Source: Struthio camelus (Eukaryota > Chordata > Aves > Struthioniformes > Struthionidae). Taken from it: 64,000 nucleotides of DNA. Made by a program: the position numbers and the translations under genes. Below the pieces are notes generated by a model. The model was given only the letters and a program-made list of their open reading frames with translations, was not told the origin of the DNA and searched no databases. The stretch covers positions 49,955,112 through 50,019,111 of the forward strand of contig NC_090982.1 of NCBI RefSeq assembly GCF_040807025.1, written 5' to 3'. This document shows, one piece after another, positions 63,561-64,000 of the stretch (position 1 is its first letter; each line of letters begins with the position of its first letter).

Positions 63561-64000
63561 AGGGCCTCACGACCTTCCATCACTCAAGAACGGCTGAGGA
63601 CAGATGTTTTCCATCAGACTGATAGTATTTTCACACTGCTTTCATTAAACTGTCATTTTAAAAACTGCTTCCACTTCAGGCCCCTTTCTGCTTTGTTAGT
63701 TTTAATGTATCTCTCTGCACCTCGTAGGGCAGGAGAGGCTCTCGTTGTGTGTAAATTCGCCAGAGATTAGGCCACTCACACACAGTTGCCTGCACCAGCT
63801 CCGCTGGTGATCAACAGCAAACTGGTTTGGGGCAAGAACAACCGTAAGAATTTCTACTTATTTATGGTCTGGTCTGAAAAGTTTTATGACGTATTAAGAC
63901 ATTGGGAAGCGAAACATTTATGCAACTTTGTTCTGAAAGAATCAGTAACTTTGATATACTAATGCTGCAGACCGTACTGCACGCTCAACACACAAAATGG
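63561..64000. other. Non-coding sequence at the window end
   Basis: No gene was recognised. Composition is intermediate. A perfect 6-bp stem hairpin (caccag/ctggtg, 63793-63809) is present. The segment runs off the window. Confidence 0.45.

Noticed and set aside
1..64000. CRISPR arrays, operons, phage or integron structures, retroviral LTR pairs, tRNA genes
   Set aside because: I looked for regularly spaced direct repeats, dense co-directional open frames, paired LTRs with a primer-binding site and tRNA B-box-like sequences. None was convincing.

Overview
The window looks like vertebrate nuclear DNA, most likely from a bird. The strongest evidence is one long, 5'-truncated CR1 LINE (about 48227-49104, + strand). 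It keeps recognisable CR1 reverse-transcriptase C-terminal codons and ends in the short octamer-type 3' tail typical of avian and reptilian CR1. Older, more diverged pieces fit an amniote genome: a minus-strand CR1/L3-like fossil (about 1150-1355), a likely CR1 3'-end scrap (about 40043-40090) and two MIR-like SINE cores (about 16934-17060 and 29975-30102). By eye the sequence is AT-rich and CpG-poor, with many short homopolymer and microsatellite tracts. It has no bacterial gene density, ribosome-binding sites, operons or CRISPR-like arrays. The species cannot be named from the sequence.

I found no protein-coding gene I can defend. The longest open frame is 125 codons (41728-42105). The rest are about 60-110 codons, scattered over both strands and often overlapping antisense, with no recognisable domains. 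That is what chance gives in 64 kb of AT-rich non-coding DNA. The only open frames I recognise as protein-derived lie in the decayed CR1. No tRNA, rRNA or known ncRNA was recognised. The window is best read as intergenic (gene-desert) sequence or the inside of a very large intron.

Layout: 1-11 kb is unique AT-rich sequence with the CR1 fossil, a pyrimidine-rich tract (3665-3975) and several short tandem duplications, ending with a 78-bp two-copy repeat (11068-11220). From 11 to 30 kb there is unique sequence with the two MIR-like relics and small repeats. From 30 to 32 kb there is a TA/TG microsatellite between two GC-richer patches. From 32 to 48 kb the sequence is again AT-rich and featureless apart from weak repeat relics. 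The CR1 element fills 48.2-49.1 kb. From 49 to 63.4 kb it is AT-rich and nearly repeat-free. The last 600 bases hold the densest CpG cluster of the window (about 63430-63520).

I see no previously undescribed biological system. The observations most worth checking are the CpG cluster near 63.4-63.5 kb, the GC-rich patches near 30.3 and 31.6-31.8 kb, a possible spliced exon at 1569-1735, and a few AT-rich stretches that could be conserved non-coding elements. All are inferences that need comparative or transcript data.
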